Assembly: GCF_000379605.1 (NCBI RefSeq)
Contig: NZ_KB902624.1
Span: forward strand, 116,185-180,184
Length of the DNA: 64,000 nucleotides
Reading direction: 5' to 3'
Origin: Rhizobium giardinii bv. giardinii H152
GTDB lineage: Bacteria; Pseudomonadota; Alphaproteobacteria; Rhizobiales; Rhizobiaceae
Part shown: one piece after another, positions 54,334 through 62,926 of the stretch
How the letters are laid out: each line of letters opens with the position of its first letter
How positions within the stretch are numbered: position 1 is the stretch's first letter
Notes under the pieces: model-generated
The model's input: the letters and a program-made list of their open reading frames with translations, nothing else
Told to the model about the DNA's origin: nothing
The model's database searches: none
Translations under genes and position numbers: made by a program

Positions 54334-54982
54334 AGGATTGATCGAGACAATCGCGTTTTTTTGGTCGCCGCCGGCAGCGGCCAAATACAGCCGCGTCGAT
54401 TTGGGTGCGCCGCAGGCCGGATCGATGGGTCGCGCAAAATGGCGACCGCGACGCACATCGTTCCTTATCGGAGCGCAGCTTGGTGATCGCTGAAGCCGTT
54501 TCCCCGGTTGCGCGCGAAGTGGGTTTTTCTTGTCCGCACAGGTTGCGTTATCGCGGGTCACCAGCAACACGCGTGCACGAAATCTGGGCCAGCTAGAGGT
54601 GAATCTCGGCGCCTCCTCGAACCGACCTGAGGCAGGAACACATGGCCGCGGGAAGCCGCCAGCGCTTGGCTTCCCGCGATATTCTGCGCTCCGCGATAAC
54701 CCGCAGCGTTGATTGCCGAGGGCGCCCGTTGTGCGGGAGGAAGCTGATAGTTGCCCAAGACCATAGCGGGCCCCGAGAAAATCAGTGTCGCAGCCGCCGT
54801 TGCCAAACGTCGCCGGCGAACCAACCGCGCTCAAATCTGGTCTCGCCATGGCGAAAGCGGGCAAATCCGACCTGCACATCAACAGCCAAAGATCAAAAGC
54901 CGGAATCGTCAGTGAGCCCGCAGATCTCTGACGCGATAGCCGGATCGATTTTCTTGGTCCGGGTGGCGCGCGGAACCCGCAG
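54334..54982. other. Intergenic region with a possible relic of a secreted protein gene
   Basis: About 650 bases. On the minus strand from about 54824 an open frame reads LATAAATLIFSGPAMVLGNY followed by QLPPAQRAPSAINAAGYRGA, which looks like a signal peptide and mature start of a small rhizobial secreted protein. It has only a TTG start and degenerates into Arg-rich residues, so it may be a relic. Nothing else was recognised. Confidence 0.3.
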
Positions 54983-55186
54983 TCAAAGCACGGTGACGTT
55001 CTCGGCCTTAGACTTCCCAGTCTTGCGGTCCTGGCCTAGCTCGAAGCTGACCTTGTCACCTTCTCTGAGCGAGCCCCCTCGCTGCAATGCAGACGCGTGA
55101 ACGAACACGTCCGCTCCTCCATTTTCGGGAGTAATGAAGCCGAATCCCTTATCATCGTTGAAAAATTTCACAGTACCGGTCGCCAT
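54983..55186 (-). CDS. Cold-shock domain protein (CspA family)
   Basis: A 67-residue single cold-shock domain with the two RNA-binding motifs: RNP1 KGFGFI (residues 13-18) and RNP2 VFVHAS (about 27-32). It is full length (67-70 is usual). It binds single-stranded RNA or DNA as an RNA chaperone. The ATG follows GAGGAATTGAG on the minus strand. It stands alone. Whether it is cold- or stress-induced cannot be told; no EcfG site was seen upstream. Confidence 0.95.
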   Translation of the reverse strand: MATGTVKFFNDDKGFGFITPENGGADVFVHASALQRGGSLREGDKVSFELGQDRKTGKSKAENVTVL

Positions 55187-56053
55187 CTCAATTCCTCGTT
55201 AACCTTTGCGGCATGTCTAGGCGCGAAACAAACCCTACAGCGGGAGCAATCGCCAATCAACCGATGAAGTTCGCTCATCGGAAAACCGCGAACTCTTTGC
55301 CGCGCGAACCCTCCTCGGATGGACGACCTAGGCCTGCCTCCGGTTCGTGGCAAACGCTTCAAGAATATGACGGGGCGCGAACCGCGGCGTGAACCCCCAC
55401 ATCCAGTCGGTGTGAAACGGTGCATCTACTTGTGATTGCGGATTCGGATGTCCAGTGGCAACAAACGTCGATGAGGCGTGGGCCCTCCTCGAACACCGTC
55501 GCCGTCTTGCAATATTGGTTACGGCGTCCAGGTGCCGGGAAGAACGGACGGGTTCGAACCGGACGGTAGCCGGAGAGCAGCCGGTTGCATCGGTGCCGAT
55601 GCTTCGGCTGCCATGCGGTCAGCGAAGGTGATTGGCCGGCGGGACTTGCCGAACGTCAACTGTTTCGGCCGGCTTGCCAGCCTGCCGACACGCCGAAGCA
55701 GCGTACGATCGTGCCAAGCGTCGGCATCGTCGTCGGCACGACTAGTCCAACAAAACCAGCAGATCGTTGAACGTCGCCAAACCTCCCTTATTGACCGACG
55801 GCTGAATGATTCAAGGAACTCTGTGGGATTAAGTGCGGCCATTCGGTCGGCGTGTTCGCTGACATGGCGCGGTTACCTGACACGGTCGGCTGAAAAGCAT
55901 TTCAGCAGAGCAGGGGCCGGTAGTTCAAACCACCCTCATCCGTGGATTACAATCGGTCGGCGTCAATTGTGCGAAAGCGGACAGTTGGCGCCCGCGGTAT
56001 TGTTGCGTTGCCCCGGTGGGGATAGGTTGCCTTGTCGGCTTATGGGCTAAATC
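55187..56053. other. Long intergenic region, nothing assigned
   Basis: About 870 bases. The part next to the csp gene should hold its promoter and 5' leader, which in csp genes is often long. A 107-codon minus frame (55519-55842, MAALNPTEFLESFSRRS) resembles nothing known to me and has no clear ribosome site. The region could hold decayed genes. Confidence 0.35.
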
Positions 56054-56443
56054 ATGGATCGACCAGGTGCACATTCGATATTGATCTTGGAAGACGAACC
56101 GCTTATCGCACTTGATCTCGAGCAGATAGTCGCTGAAGCGGGCTTTGTGGCCGTTTCCACTTTCACAACCCGCCAAAACGCAAAAATTTGGCTGACCGCC
56201 CACTCCCCCGACGTTGCTTTGATCGACATTTTTTTAGAAGATGGCCGGTGCAGCGATGTTGCGCTTGCACTCAAGGAACGTGGGGTGCCGTTTATCGTTT
56301 GTTCCGCCTCTGCAAAGCGCGACGCAGAGGATATATTCCGGACGGGGGTATGGCTATCAAAACCGTTCTTGCCGAGAGAGGTAATCGGAGCGCTGCGTGA
56401 GGTTCGCCACATGAAAAATGACGGCAGACCGCATGCGCTCTGA
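56054..56443 (+). CDS. Single-domain response regulator
   Basis: A 129-residue receiver domain with no output domain. The acidic pair E13-D14 (ILEDEPLIALD), phospho-acceptor D58 in VALIDIFLEDG and K103 in LSKPF are all present. The Thr/Ser switch is S84-like (IVCSAS). It would be phosphorylated by a histidine kinase, which is not in the window. In Rhizobiales such stand-alone receivers often work in the general stress response or as phosphate sinks. The proximity to EcfG-type genes is suggestive only. Confidence 0.9.
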   Translation: MDRPGAHSILILEDEPLIALDLEQIVAEAGFVAVSTFTTRQNAKIWLTAHSPDVALIDIFLEDGRCSDVALALKERGVPFIVCSASAKRDAEDIFRTGVWLSKPFLPREVIGALREVRHMKNDGRPHAL

Positions 56444-56876
56444 TCGCAGGCCGAGCAACCACCGATCACTGCGGCGCAGCAGGCCATGAGCACCCTTGGC
56501 CATGACATCCCGCAGCAGCGCTGTGCCGCGTGGGCCTGATCGTATTCCGGTTTCTGCTGGAAAAGACGCAATCGGCATCCTCGCCGGTGGAGCACGTGCA
56601 GGGCTTCCTCAGTCTCGGTGCTTAGAGTCCTCTGTTGGGTTGCCGATGCGATTGCCTGAAGGGTGGTGGTGGTGAGGGGGCCATCGCCGGCGTAACCAGC
56701 TCGATGTTCTTGCCGAACCGACCCGCGATCACGGTCTGGTCCGGCCCTCCTCGTGGCCGCAAGCCCGCGGGCAGGGACAACTAACCGTTCCGCAAGGACG
56801 CTCGATGTCTTCGAATTGTTGCCTGCCGTTGGGCGCCAGCGCGATGCTTTTTCGTGCCGCACGAGGCCAGCTCGGA
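56444..56876. other. Intergenic region, possibly decayed DNA
   Basis: About 430 bases between converging genes. Several overlapping short frames on the minus strand look like broken coding sequence (Cys/Pro-rich ERPCGTVSCPCPRACGHE), but no family could be assigned. Confidence 0.3.
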
Positions 56877-57785
56877 TCAAATCTTGCGTTGTCGCCCGAT
56901 ATACACTTCGTCAATGTCATCCCGCTGGCGCCCGCCGAGGGCTGCGCCGACGCCGGCGACGAAGCCGCCAATAAGAAGCGAAACCGCGCCGAGCAAGGCG
57001 GCAGTGGCGCTTGCCTTGCGGGCTGTGTCGGCCGCTTGCTCAGCCGCAACCTTGGCGTCGTCGATGCGTTTTAAAACGGTATCGACGCGGGCCTTGGCAT
57101 CCGCTTCGGAAAGGCTTGTGCGCGAAGCCACAAGCTGGGCGAGATAGGTGCGGTCGGCTTCCGGCATATCGCCGCTGGCTGCGCTGTTGAGAAGGATGCG
57201 CGACACCTGGCCGGCGGCGTCATCCTGCGGCGTTCGCGCCGGCGTGGCGGTCGGATTGGCAGGACGCAGCAGGCTGTCGACAAAATAGGAGGTGACATTG
57301 CTAGCTTCGTTCGACGTTGCCGCGGCGGCACCGGCAGCCGTTGCCCCGGCGGTTACGGTTGCGGTGGCCTGGACGCCTGTGCCGATCATCGATGAAACGG
57401 CCGATCCGAGCGATCCTGCCACAATCAGGGTGGCGAGGGCCCAGGCGAGAACGCCATGCGCCGTATCGCGGAAGAAAACTTCGTCCGCGTGAACGCTGCT
57501 CCATTTCGTCCGCAGGCGCCCGGCAATATACCCGCCGAGCGCAGACGATATCCACTGCACAACAACGAGCCAGATGGCAGTCGAAACCGCGAAGGTTGTC
57601 AGTGACATGCCTTCGGAGGACCAGGGCGACACCATCGTCAGTCCGAAACCTGTGCCGAGCAATGTCAACAACAACGTGACCGCCGCCGCCGCCACCGCGC
57701 CGGCGATGATGGCGCCCCAGCTGACTGCGGAGACCGACGATTCGTCGGAGGAAAAAGCTGGCACTGTAGAGGAAGGAATCGTCAT
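56877..57785 (-). CDS. PhnA-like/conserved rhizobial membrane protein
   Basis: The protein has 302 residues from ATG 57785, five bases after AGGTGGG. Hydrophobic segments are AVSWGAIIAGAVAAAAVTLL, LTTFAVSTAIWLVVVQWISS and AWALATLIVAGSLGSAVSSM. A helical soluble part follows (about 185-265, ARVDTVLKRIDDAKVAAEQA), then a last segment (ATAALLGAVSLLIGGFVAGV). Many Rhizobiaceae carry it under the misleading name 'PhnA-like'. Function unknown. It sits 9 bases after a 25-residue gene and behind an EcfG-type promoter. Confidence 0.82.
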   Translation of the reverse strand: MTIPSSTVPAFSSDESSVSAVSWGAIIAGAVAAAAVTLLLTLLGTGFGLTMVSPWSSEGMSLTTFAVSTAIWLVVVQWISSALGGYIAGRLRTKWSSVHADEVFFRDTAHGVLAWALATLIVAGSLGSAVSSMIGTGVQATATVTAGATAAGAAAATSNEASNVTSYFVDSLLRPANPTATPARTPQDDAAGQVSRILLNSAASGDMPEADRTYLAQLVASRTSLSEADAKARVDTVLKRIDDAKVAAEQAADTARKASATAALLGAVSLLIGGFVAGVGAALGGRQRDDIDEVYIGRQRKI

Positions 57786-57794
57786 CGCGCCCAC

Positions 57795-57872
57795 CTATCT
57801 GAAGAAGAGGGCGAGAAGGATGATAATGGGGATCGGAACCCCCAGCAGCCAGAGCAGAATTCCGCGTCCCAT
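57795..57872 (-). CDS. 25-residue membrane miniprotein
   Basis: ATG 57872 follows AAGGGAGAACC and opens 25 codons ending at TAG 57797-57795: MGRGILLWLLGVPIPIIILL followed by ALFFR. It is one hydrophobic helix with a Gly-Pro hinge and basic ends. I recall similar very short proteins in other rhizobia, often unannotated. It sits between a stress promoter and the PhnA-like gene, 9 bases ahead of that gene's ATG, so it is probably translated and co-expressed. Confidence 0.75.
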   Translation of the reverse strand: MGRGILLWLLGVPIPIIILLALFFR

Positions 57873-57930
57873 GTTGGTTCTCCCTTGCCTTTATAGCCGC
57901 TGTTTCAAACGGTTGCCTCATGCCGCTATA

Positions 57931-57955
57931 AACTCGGGTTGAGGGTTTTGGTTCC
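57931..57955 (-). promoter_or_regulatory. EcfG/RpoE2-type general-stress promoter (minus strand)
   Basis: On the minus strand GGAAC (57955-57951), 17 bases, then GTT (57933-57931): GGAAC-N18-TT. It is 59 bases upstream of the 25-residue gene and the PhnA-like gene. Confidence 0.72.
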
Positions 57956-58100
57956 ACCGCCGATTTGCCACGGGCCTGCGTCACGCCCGCGTCGGCCCGC
58001 GATTGAGGGAGCCCAGGCGGTGATCGTAGTGGCCGGTCCTTTCGCGCAAACTCGGTGTCTGTACGCTTCCAGACAATTGTGTCAGGCGAAGATTTTTATC

Positions 58101-58125
58101 GGAACCACCTTTCATTAGCAAAGTT
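58101..58125 (+). promoter_or_regulatory. EcfG/RpoE2-type general-stress promoter
   Basis: GGAAC at 58101, 17 bases, then GTT at 58123-58125, located 51 bases upstream of the KGG gene ATG. It has the same spacing as the other sites in this island. Confidence 0.75.
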
Positions 58126-58175
58126 GGATAAGGCGTCGTGTTGAACGGCGAGCAGTCCAAACAGGAGATAGTAAA

Positions 58176-58430
58176 ATGCCTAACCAGCAATCGGGAAGCC
58201 GTGACCAGGGTCAAGGGAACCGTGGTCAGCAAGGTGGCCGCGGCCAAAAATCCAGTGATACGTCAAAGCGCGGCTTTGCCTCCATGGACGATGACAAGCA
58301 GCGCGAAATCGCCTCGAAGGGCGGTGAGGCGTCCGGCGGAAACTTCAAGAACGATCCGGAGCGGGCAGCCGAAGCCGGCAAAAAAGGCGGACAGTCCTCA
58401 GGCGGCGGTGACCGTGGCGGCCGGTCGTAA
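58176..58430 (+). CDS. KGG-motif general stress protein (con-10/GsiB-like)
   Basis: An 84-residue hydrophilic, Gly/Gln/Lys-rich protein, MPNQQSGSRDQGQGNRGQQG and onward. It contains the stress repeat RGFASMDDDKQREIASKGGE (37-55 region) and a second AEAGKKGGQSSGG. Members are induced by desiccation, starvation or osmotic stress and are largely disordered. It has a GGAGATAG ribosome site, an EcfG-type promoter and a strong hairpin 21 bases after the stop, so it looks like a single transcription unit. Confidence 0.9.
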   Translation: MPNQQSGSRDQGQGNRGQQGGRGQKSSDTSKRGFASMDDDKQREIASKGGEASGGNFKNDPERAAEAGKKGGQSSGGGDRGGRS

Positions 58431-58451
58431 CCGTATCCATACATTGAAATA

Positions 58452-58473
58452 CGGGAGGCCGTTTGGCCTCCCG
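58452..58473 (+). terminator. Intrinsic terminator-like hairpin after the KGG gene
   Basis: CGGGAGGCC-GTTT-GGCCTCCCG is a perfect 9-base stem with a 4-base loop. It is followed by a weak ATGATTTC tract. Confidence 0.7.
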
Positions 58474-58551
58474 ATGATTTCAAGTGCCCACGGAGATACG
58501 GTTCAGTTGCCAAACGCCCTGCGAAACAGAGCTCTGATAGGAGGAGATACG

Positions 58552-58854
58552 ATGAACAAACGCGATATTCCCTGGAGGCATCCGCTAAAAGTCACCCTTC
58601 GGGACGGCATGGATCGAACATTCGCGAGCGTCTACGATGCGCTGGATTTCCTGGAAAACGAATGGCCGCAGAAACGCGGCGCCAGTTACGATCGAGCGAT
58701 TCTGGCCTGTAGACGAGGTTTGAGTGGCCTGGCGCCGGCAGAAGTGGCGCGAGAGGCGTTTATAGCCGCATGTCTCGAGACTGGCCTGCCGGCGGTGGTG
58801 GCGGCGCCGCTGCCCTATCGTCGATCTGGTCATTTGCCTTGGGCGCGCGTTTAA
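58552..58854 (+). CDS. DUF982 domain protein
   Basis: The protein has 100 residues from ATG 58552, with AGGAGGAG before it. The DUF982 pattern is clear: WRHPLKVTLRDGMDRTFASV, DALDFLENEWPQKRGASYDR, AILACRRGLSGLAPAEVARE and AFIAACLETGL. The family is nearly confined to Rhizobiales, often multi-copy, and of unknown function. A longer frame from 58138 runs over the KGG gene and is rejected. A second DUF982-like gene lies at 62 kb. Confidence 0.88.
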   Translation: MNKRDIPWRHPLKVTLRDGMDRTFASVYDALDFLENEWPQKRGASYDRAILACRRGLSGLAPAEVAREAFIAACLETGLPAVVAAPLPYRRSGHLPWARV

Positions 58855-58925
58855 AGGACCAAACGGCACTCACCCCGGGGCATGGTCGGCCTTTATGATA
58901 ATGCGCGCCGACCTCATCCGTCGAC

Positions 58926-58950
58926 GGAACAAACAAAGTAATCTCGTGTT
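58926..58950 (+). promoter_or_regulatory. EcfG/RpoE2-type general-stress promoter
   Basis: GGAAC at 58926-58930, 17 bases, then GTT at 58948-58950, 64 bases upstream of the DUF6766 gene ATG. Confidence 0.7.
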
Positions 58951-59013
58951 GAGTTGTCGTGGCAGCAGGTCATTCGCTGCATTCCAGGTTATGCCTCACG
59001 GGTGGAGGTGGCA

Positions 59014-59673
59014 ATGAAGTTTCTCAAGAACAATGGTCTGACGATCGTCCTGCTGGCGGCCACGGTGATCACCATCCTCGGAATGCTTATGACCGGCCTG
59101 TCGGTCTACAACGACGACCTCACGAAGCACGGCGCGCAAGCGGTCGCAGTCGGCGAATACCTTACGACGGGACACTTCCTCTCCGCTCTGTTTGAAAACT
59201 GGGAGAGCGAATTTCTCCAAATGTCGGCCTACGTCGTGCTCACGGCGTTTTTGTTCCAGCGCGGTTCGGCGGAATCCAAAGATCCCAACGAGAGTTCGCC
59301 GCAGGATGCCGATCCCGCGGGCGACGAGAACAAGCCGGACGCGCCACTTCCGGTGCGGATGGGCGGGCTTCCCAGATCATTGTATTCCTATTCTCTCGGC
59401 TTTGCGTTGTTCCTGCTCTTCGCTGTGAGCTTCGTGCTCCATGTGCGGGGGAGCCTGGTCGCCGAGGCGGTCCAGGCTCGTCTGCACGGAGAACCAGAAC
59501 CCGCGATAGCAGATCATCTTTCTAGCGCCCAGTTGTGGTTTGAGTCGTTTCAAAACTGGCAGAGTGAGTTCCTGTCGACCGCCGTCCTCGTCGTCCTCTC
59601 CATATTTTTGAGGTTTCGGGGCTCGCCGGAGTCAAAGCCCGTGTCGGCCCCCCACTCGCAGACGGGCGCATGA
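59014..59673 (+). CDS. DUF6766 family membrane protein
   Basis: The protein has 219 residues from ATG 59014, six bases after GGAGGTGG. Hydrophobic helices are NGLTIVLLAATVITILGMLM, SAYVVLTAFLFQ, GFALFLLFAVSFVLHV and TAVLVVLSIFLRF. Two similar halves repeat GHFLSALFENWESEFLQMSA and AQLWFESFQNWQSEFLSTAV, each ending in FLF/RFRGS-ESK. Such internal duplication is typical of DUF6766. Function unknown. An EcfG-type promoter suggests stress induction. Confidence 0.85.
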   Translation: MKFLKNNGLTIVLLAATVITILGMLMTGLSVYNDDLTKHGAQAVAVGEYLTTGHFLSALFENWESEFLQMSAYVVLTAFLFQRGSAESKDPNESSPQDADPAGDENKPDAPLPVRMGGLPRSLYSYSLGFALFLLFAVSFVLHVRGSLVAEAVQARLHGEPEPAIADHLSSAQLWFESFQNWQSEFLSTAVLVVLSIFLRFRGSPESKPVSAPHSQTGA

Positions 59674-59950
59674 GGACGAGGACCGGGTGCCGATCGGAGC
59701 GGTGCCGTCTTCGCCACACCGGCTATAGGCGCGACGAGCTGATCGACGCCCCTTTCGCGGGCTCAGGACGCTCCCCTCAGCTCGTCTGGCTGCCAGCGTC
59801 ATCACTTAGACGATGACGCTCTTCACATCCGGACGCCGCTTGGTGGCATGCTGTGTGCCACGTATTTTTAGCGACGCTTCGCCGCGACCGAGCTTCATAG
59901 CCACCGTTTAACCCGGGTGCCGGAGGCACCCGGGCAAGGTCCTGTGTGGA
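59674..59950. other. Convergent intergenic region with hairpin
   Basis: About 280 bases between converging genes. It contains the strong hairpin at 59912-59934, described separately, and otherwise nothing recognised. Confidence 0.4.
59912..59934 (-). terminator. Terminator-like hairpin downstream of hsp20
   Basis: CCCGGGTGCC-GGA-GGCACCCGGG is a perfect 10-base stem with a 3-base loop, 17 bases after the hsp20 stop on the minus strand. No T-run follows, so it may stabilise mRNA 3' ends rather than terminate. Confidence 0.65.
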
Positions 59951-60459
59951 TCATTTGGGGCTGTTGATCGGGATGCGCTTTGCGTTTGCCGCAGCCGTTT
60001 CGCTTTTTGGCAAGGTTACCGTGAGCACCCCGTTCTTGAAGGTTGCCGCGACCTTGCCCTCCTCAATGTCGCGACCGAGGGCGAGACGCCGCTCAAAACG
60101 CCCGTAGTAGCGTTCGCTGAACTGACGATCCTTGTCCTGTTCTTTGAATTCTTCTCGCCGCGAAGCGTCAGAACACCGTCTTCCAGCAAGACCTCGAGGT
60201 CGTTCTCCTCAAGACCGGGCAACTCAGCGGTCACCTGTATTTCCTTGTCCGTCTCCGAAAATTCGACACTGGGCCACATACCGTTGCGAGGGGTCATGCC
60301 GCCAAACAATGATGGCGCATCGAAACCCCGAAGGGTTTCGTCGAACAGCCGGTTGATGTTGCGATGCAGCGACAGGAACGGATCCATATCGTCCCTGCGC
60401 CCAAACGTCGGAATCTGGTTGCTGCCACGGTTCCAGGGGATCAAGTCACGTACACTCAT
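59951..60459 (-). pseudogene. Hsp20 small heat-shock protein gene with a frameshift (second copy)
   Basis: The first 100 codons from ATG 60459 encode a normal Hsp20 start (MSVRDLIPWNRGSNQIPTFG) and half an alpha-crystallin domain (EIQVTAELPGLEENDLEVLL, GVLTLRGEK). One missing base near 60150-60156 shifts the frame. Restoring it gives EFKEQDKDRQFSERYYGRFE, then LGRDIEEGKVAATFKNGVLT and a family-like C-terminus ending IPINSPK at TGA 59953-59951. As it stands, the protein ends in an Arg/Ser-rich tail. Either the gene is inactivated or the base is a sequencing error. It follows the first hsp20 by 99 bases. Confidence 0.88.
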
Positions 60460-60558
60460 CGTCGTTTCCTTTCTCGGTCTGTAACCTTCCTTTCTTTGCT
60501 CTTTGCGTGACCGCAGCGACCCCGCTCTCGAGGGGTTGGGTCTCGACCACGGTTTGCG

Positions 60559-61026
60559 TCAGGCCGCTACATTGCCTTCGATCTGTTTCGAAGGCTCCGC
60601 GGTCGGCGCAGCATCGATCGCGATCCGGCGCGGCTTCATCTCCTCGGGAATTTCCTTCGTCAGGTCGATGGTCAGCAGTCCGTTCTCAAGCTTCGCGCCA
60701 TTGACGTTGACGTGGTCGGCGAGCTCGAAGCGCCGGACAAAGGGTCCCAGTGCCAATGCGCGATGGAGATACTGCACGTCCTCGTTTTCGGGCCTGGCGC
60801 CGTTGATCACCAACATATTCGGCTCATGCGTGATCGTCAGTTCGTCGTCGCTATAGCCGGGGACAGCGATCACGATTCGGTAGCTGTCCTCACCGAGTTT
60901 GACGATGTCATAGTGCGGCCCGTTGTCGCCGTTCTGCGGCACTGCGGTCCTTTCCAGCAGGTCGAAAATACGGTCGAAGCCGACGCTCGACCTGTAGAAG
61001 GGCGAGAAGTCCATATTCGTTCTCAT
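60559..61026 (-). CDS. Hsp20/IbpA small heat-shock protein
   Basis: The protein has 155 residues from ATG 61026, seven bases after AGGAGG; the longer frame from 61137 covers the RNA leader. It begins MRTNMDFSPFYRSSVGFDRI, the start typical of rhizobial class A sHsps. The alpha-crystallin domain (about 35-125) has DSYRIVIAVPGYSDDELTIT and LALGPFVRRFELADHVNVNG. The C-terminal RRIAIDAAP holds an I-x-I-like anchor. It prevents protein aggregation on heating. Its leader folds as a ROSE-type thermometer, and a second, damaged hsp20 follows in the same direction. Confidence 0.94.
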   Translation of the reverse strand: MRTNMDFSPFYRSSVGFDRIFDLLERTAVPQNGDNGPHYDIVKLGEDSYRIVIAVPGYSDDELTITHEPNMLVINGARPENEDVQYLHRALALGPFVRRFELADHVNVNGAKLENGLLTIDLTKEIPEEMKPRRIAIDAAPTAEPSKQIEGNVAA

Positions 61027-61100
61027 AGCTACATCCTCCTTTGAGCAACATAGATACGAGGGGGCGTCAAGAAAGCCGACGCTCCCTGACAGTGTCGGCC
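61022..61100 (-). promoter_or_regulatory. ROSE-type RNA thermometer in hsp20 leader
   Basis: On the minus strand, CUAUGUUGCUC (61053-61043) can pair with GAGGAUGUAG (61038-61029), leaving one G unpaired opposite the ribosome site. The UUGCU block with a bulged G facing AGGAGG is the defining feature of ROSE elements of rhizobial small heat-shock genes. An upstream GCCGAC/GUCGGC stem (61099-61075) adds the usual extra hairpin. It would hide the ribosome site at low temperature. Confidence 0.8.
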
Positions 61101-61240
61101 CATCTTTGCTGCCGACACAAATGAGATGGGACTCCATTGCGTCGCGTCAAGAGGAAATCAAGTCTATTTCGAGCGGCTCAGTGAACAAATGTCATATGAT
61201 TCAGACTGTTAGCATTCGGTGCGCTCGAGTGCTTAAAAAA

Positions 61241-61977
61241 TATTTCATCCAGGCGGATGCGTCGATCAATCCGGCAACTCGGGAGGTGCGCTGGTCACCG
61301 CGGACGGGCTGCTCGTTGGCATCAACACTGCCATCATCGCGCCGGCCGGCGGCAATGTCGGTATTGGCTTTGCGGTTCCAATCGCAATGGCATCGAGGGT
61401 GATGGAGCAACTGATCGAGCATGGCGAAGTCCGGCGCGGCCGCATCGGCATCTCCGTCCAGGACCTGACACCCGACCTGGCCGAAGCGCTCGGCATAGAG
61501 CAAAGCTACGACGCCGTCGTCGGCAGGGTTGAGCGCAATTCCCCGGCGGCCCACGGGGCTTCAAGCTGGTGATGTCATCATTGCCGTTAACGATCGTAAA
61601 ATCACCGGCTCGGCAGATCTGCGCAATCATGTCAGGCTGGCGCAGGTCGGATCTCACGTCGAAATCGATACCTGCGTGATGGGGTGCCCAAAACGGTGAC
61701 GGTTCGCATCGAGCCGGATGAAGCACTTGCCGAGCCCAGCGCTATATCCGCTCGCCTCGAGGGCGCGCAGTTCCAGGATGCGACCGGCAACATGGTCGTT
61801 TCCAGTATTGAAGATGGAGGTGCCGCTGCGCGATCGGGCTTGCGGGCGGGCGACGTGATCGTTGCCGTCAATCGTCGCCCCGTCTCCACCGTGGCGGAAC
61901 TCGCGGCGGCGTTGAACAACGCCAGCGGCACGATCGCTCTCGAACTGTTTCGCGGTGGGTTGGAGCTCTTTTGGTGA
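61241..61977 (+). pseudogene. Truncated, frameshifted DegP/DegQ-like serine protease
   Basis: The sequence encodes the second half of an HtrA protease in three or four pieces. YFIQADASINP is followed after a one-base loss (near 61273) by the catalytic GNSGGALVT and LLVGINTAIIAPAGG. The frame breaks again near 61555 (then GLQAGDVIIAVNDRKITGSA of PDZ1) and near 61672 (then DGVPKTVTVRIEP and PDZ2 MVVSSIEDGGAAARSGLRAG). The N-terminal half with the catalytic His and Asp is missing. It lies beside hsp20, a chaperone-protease neighbourhood that has decayed. Confidence 0.87.
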
Positions 61978-62036
61978 TCCGGTAGCTCGTTGCCCGACGC
62001 TTGACGAATTGAAAGTCGCGTGAATGGAGGAGAACG

Positions 62037-62495
62037 ATGAAACACGATTGCTTTCGACACCCGGTGACAATCCTTGCAGGGCTCGGAAGTCCGGCTAAGG
62101 TCCATGGCGTGAAAGAGGCCTATGGCTGGCTGAATGAGGCCGCCATCGAAGCGAAATTCAACGCACGCAATCGCACTCAATGCCTGCAGGGCAGCACTTG
62201 CGGGCGCGAAGTCGAGATCGCTCGCGGGACGCTTGTCAACTTCGCGAGACGGGCCAATCTTCTCGCGCCCGATACCGAGGCGATCGTCGCCGCCGGTGGG
62301 GGCGCTGTGCTTGTGCATGCAGGACCCTACATCGAGGCGACGTCAAGCACGCAACCTGAAGGCAGGGCGCTCTGTGCGACGTCGTGCCAGAGTTGTTCTT
62401 GGGCCGTGACGCCAGTGGCAAGCAACTTCGCGAGAGTCTTTGGCAGATTGTATCTACCGCTGGGAGATATTGCACTGCACAAAAAGTATTACTAG
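62037..62495 (+). CDS. DUF982-like protein, possibly with altered C-terminus
   Basis: A 152-residue frame from ATG 62037, with GGAGGAGAAC before it. The first 85 residues follow the DUF982 pattern (FRHPVTILAGLGSPAKVHGV, KEAYGWLNE, QCLQGSTCGREVEIARGTLV, NFARRANLL). The family normally ends about here. The rest (GGGAVLVHAGPYIEATSSTQ and a Cys-rich tail) does not look like DUF982, so a frameshift close to the normal stop or a read-through is possible. Confidence 0.6.
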   Translation: MKHDCFRHPVTILAGLGSPAKVHGVKEAYGWLNEAAIEAKFNARNRTQCLQGSTCGREVEIARGTLVNFARRANLLAPDTEAIVAAGGGAVLVHAGPYIEATSSTQPEGRALCATSCQSCSWAVTPVASNFARVFGRLYLPLGDIALHKKYY

Positions 62496-62698
62496 AAAAG
62501 CGTCGGGTGGCAAATATAATACTTTTGATTTTAAATCTATTGCCGTTTGTCATGGATTGACAAACGGAATCTATACTGTACTTTCAGGCTCTGTTTGTCA
62601 GATCAAACCCCAAATAACTTGTCTCTACATTTTAATCAGACGCAAGCCGCGTCCGTTATCCGTACCATTGTGTCGCGTCTTGAACGGAGAATTCAGTG

Positions 62699-62926
62699 AT
62701 GAAGCAGGTTGTCGAGTACCAGGGTATCCCGGTTGGTGTTCTCATGCAGCGTGACGGCTGCCTTGCCTTCATGGCGGTGAAATACGATGTCATTGAGCTT
62801 GATGGCGAACGCTTTTCGTCGGTAGCCGAAGCGCGCGAGGCCGTTCGGGTCCATGTGAGACGACACGAACCAAGGATGCCGATGAACCGGGGTAACGCAT
62901 TGTCGAGCGGTGGACTGTCCCAATAG
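62699..62926 (+). CDS. Small hypothetical protein, 75 aa
   Basis: ATG 62699 follows CGGAGAATTCAGTG (GGAG nine bases before). It reads MKQVVEYQGIPVGVLMQRDG, then CLAFMAVKYDVIELDGERFS and a helical end with many Arg/His. The beta-rich first part and one helix suggest a small compact domain. No family was recognised. It follows an AT-rich leader of about 200 bases that probably contains its promoter. Confidence 0.6.
   Translation: MKQVVEYQGIPVGVLMQRDGCLAFMAVKYDVIELDGERFSSVAEAREAVRVHVRRHEPRMPMNRGNALSSGGLSQ

Noticed and set aside
55925..55960. A third glucoamylase relic, suggested by the shared string ACAATCGGTCGGC
   Set aside because: Only about 13 bases match the 9.7-kb fragment, and the surrounding frames do not continue the similarity.
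60460..60558. A second ROSE element before the frameshifted hsp20
   Set aside because: The leader lacks the UUGCU block opposite its ribosome site. Only the upstream hsp20 leader fits.
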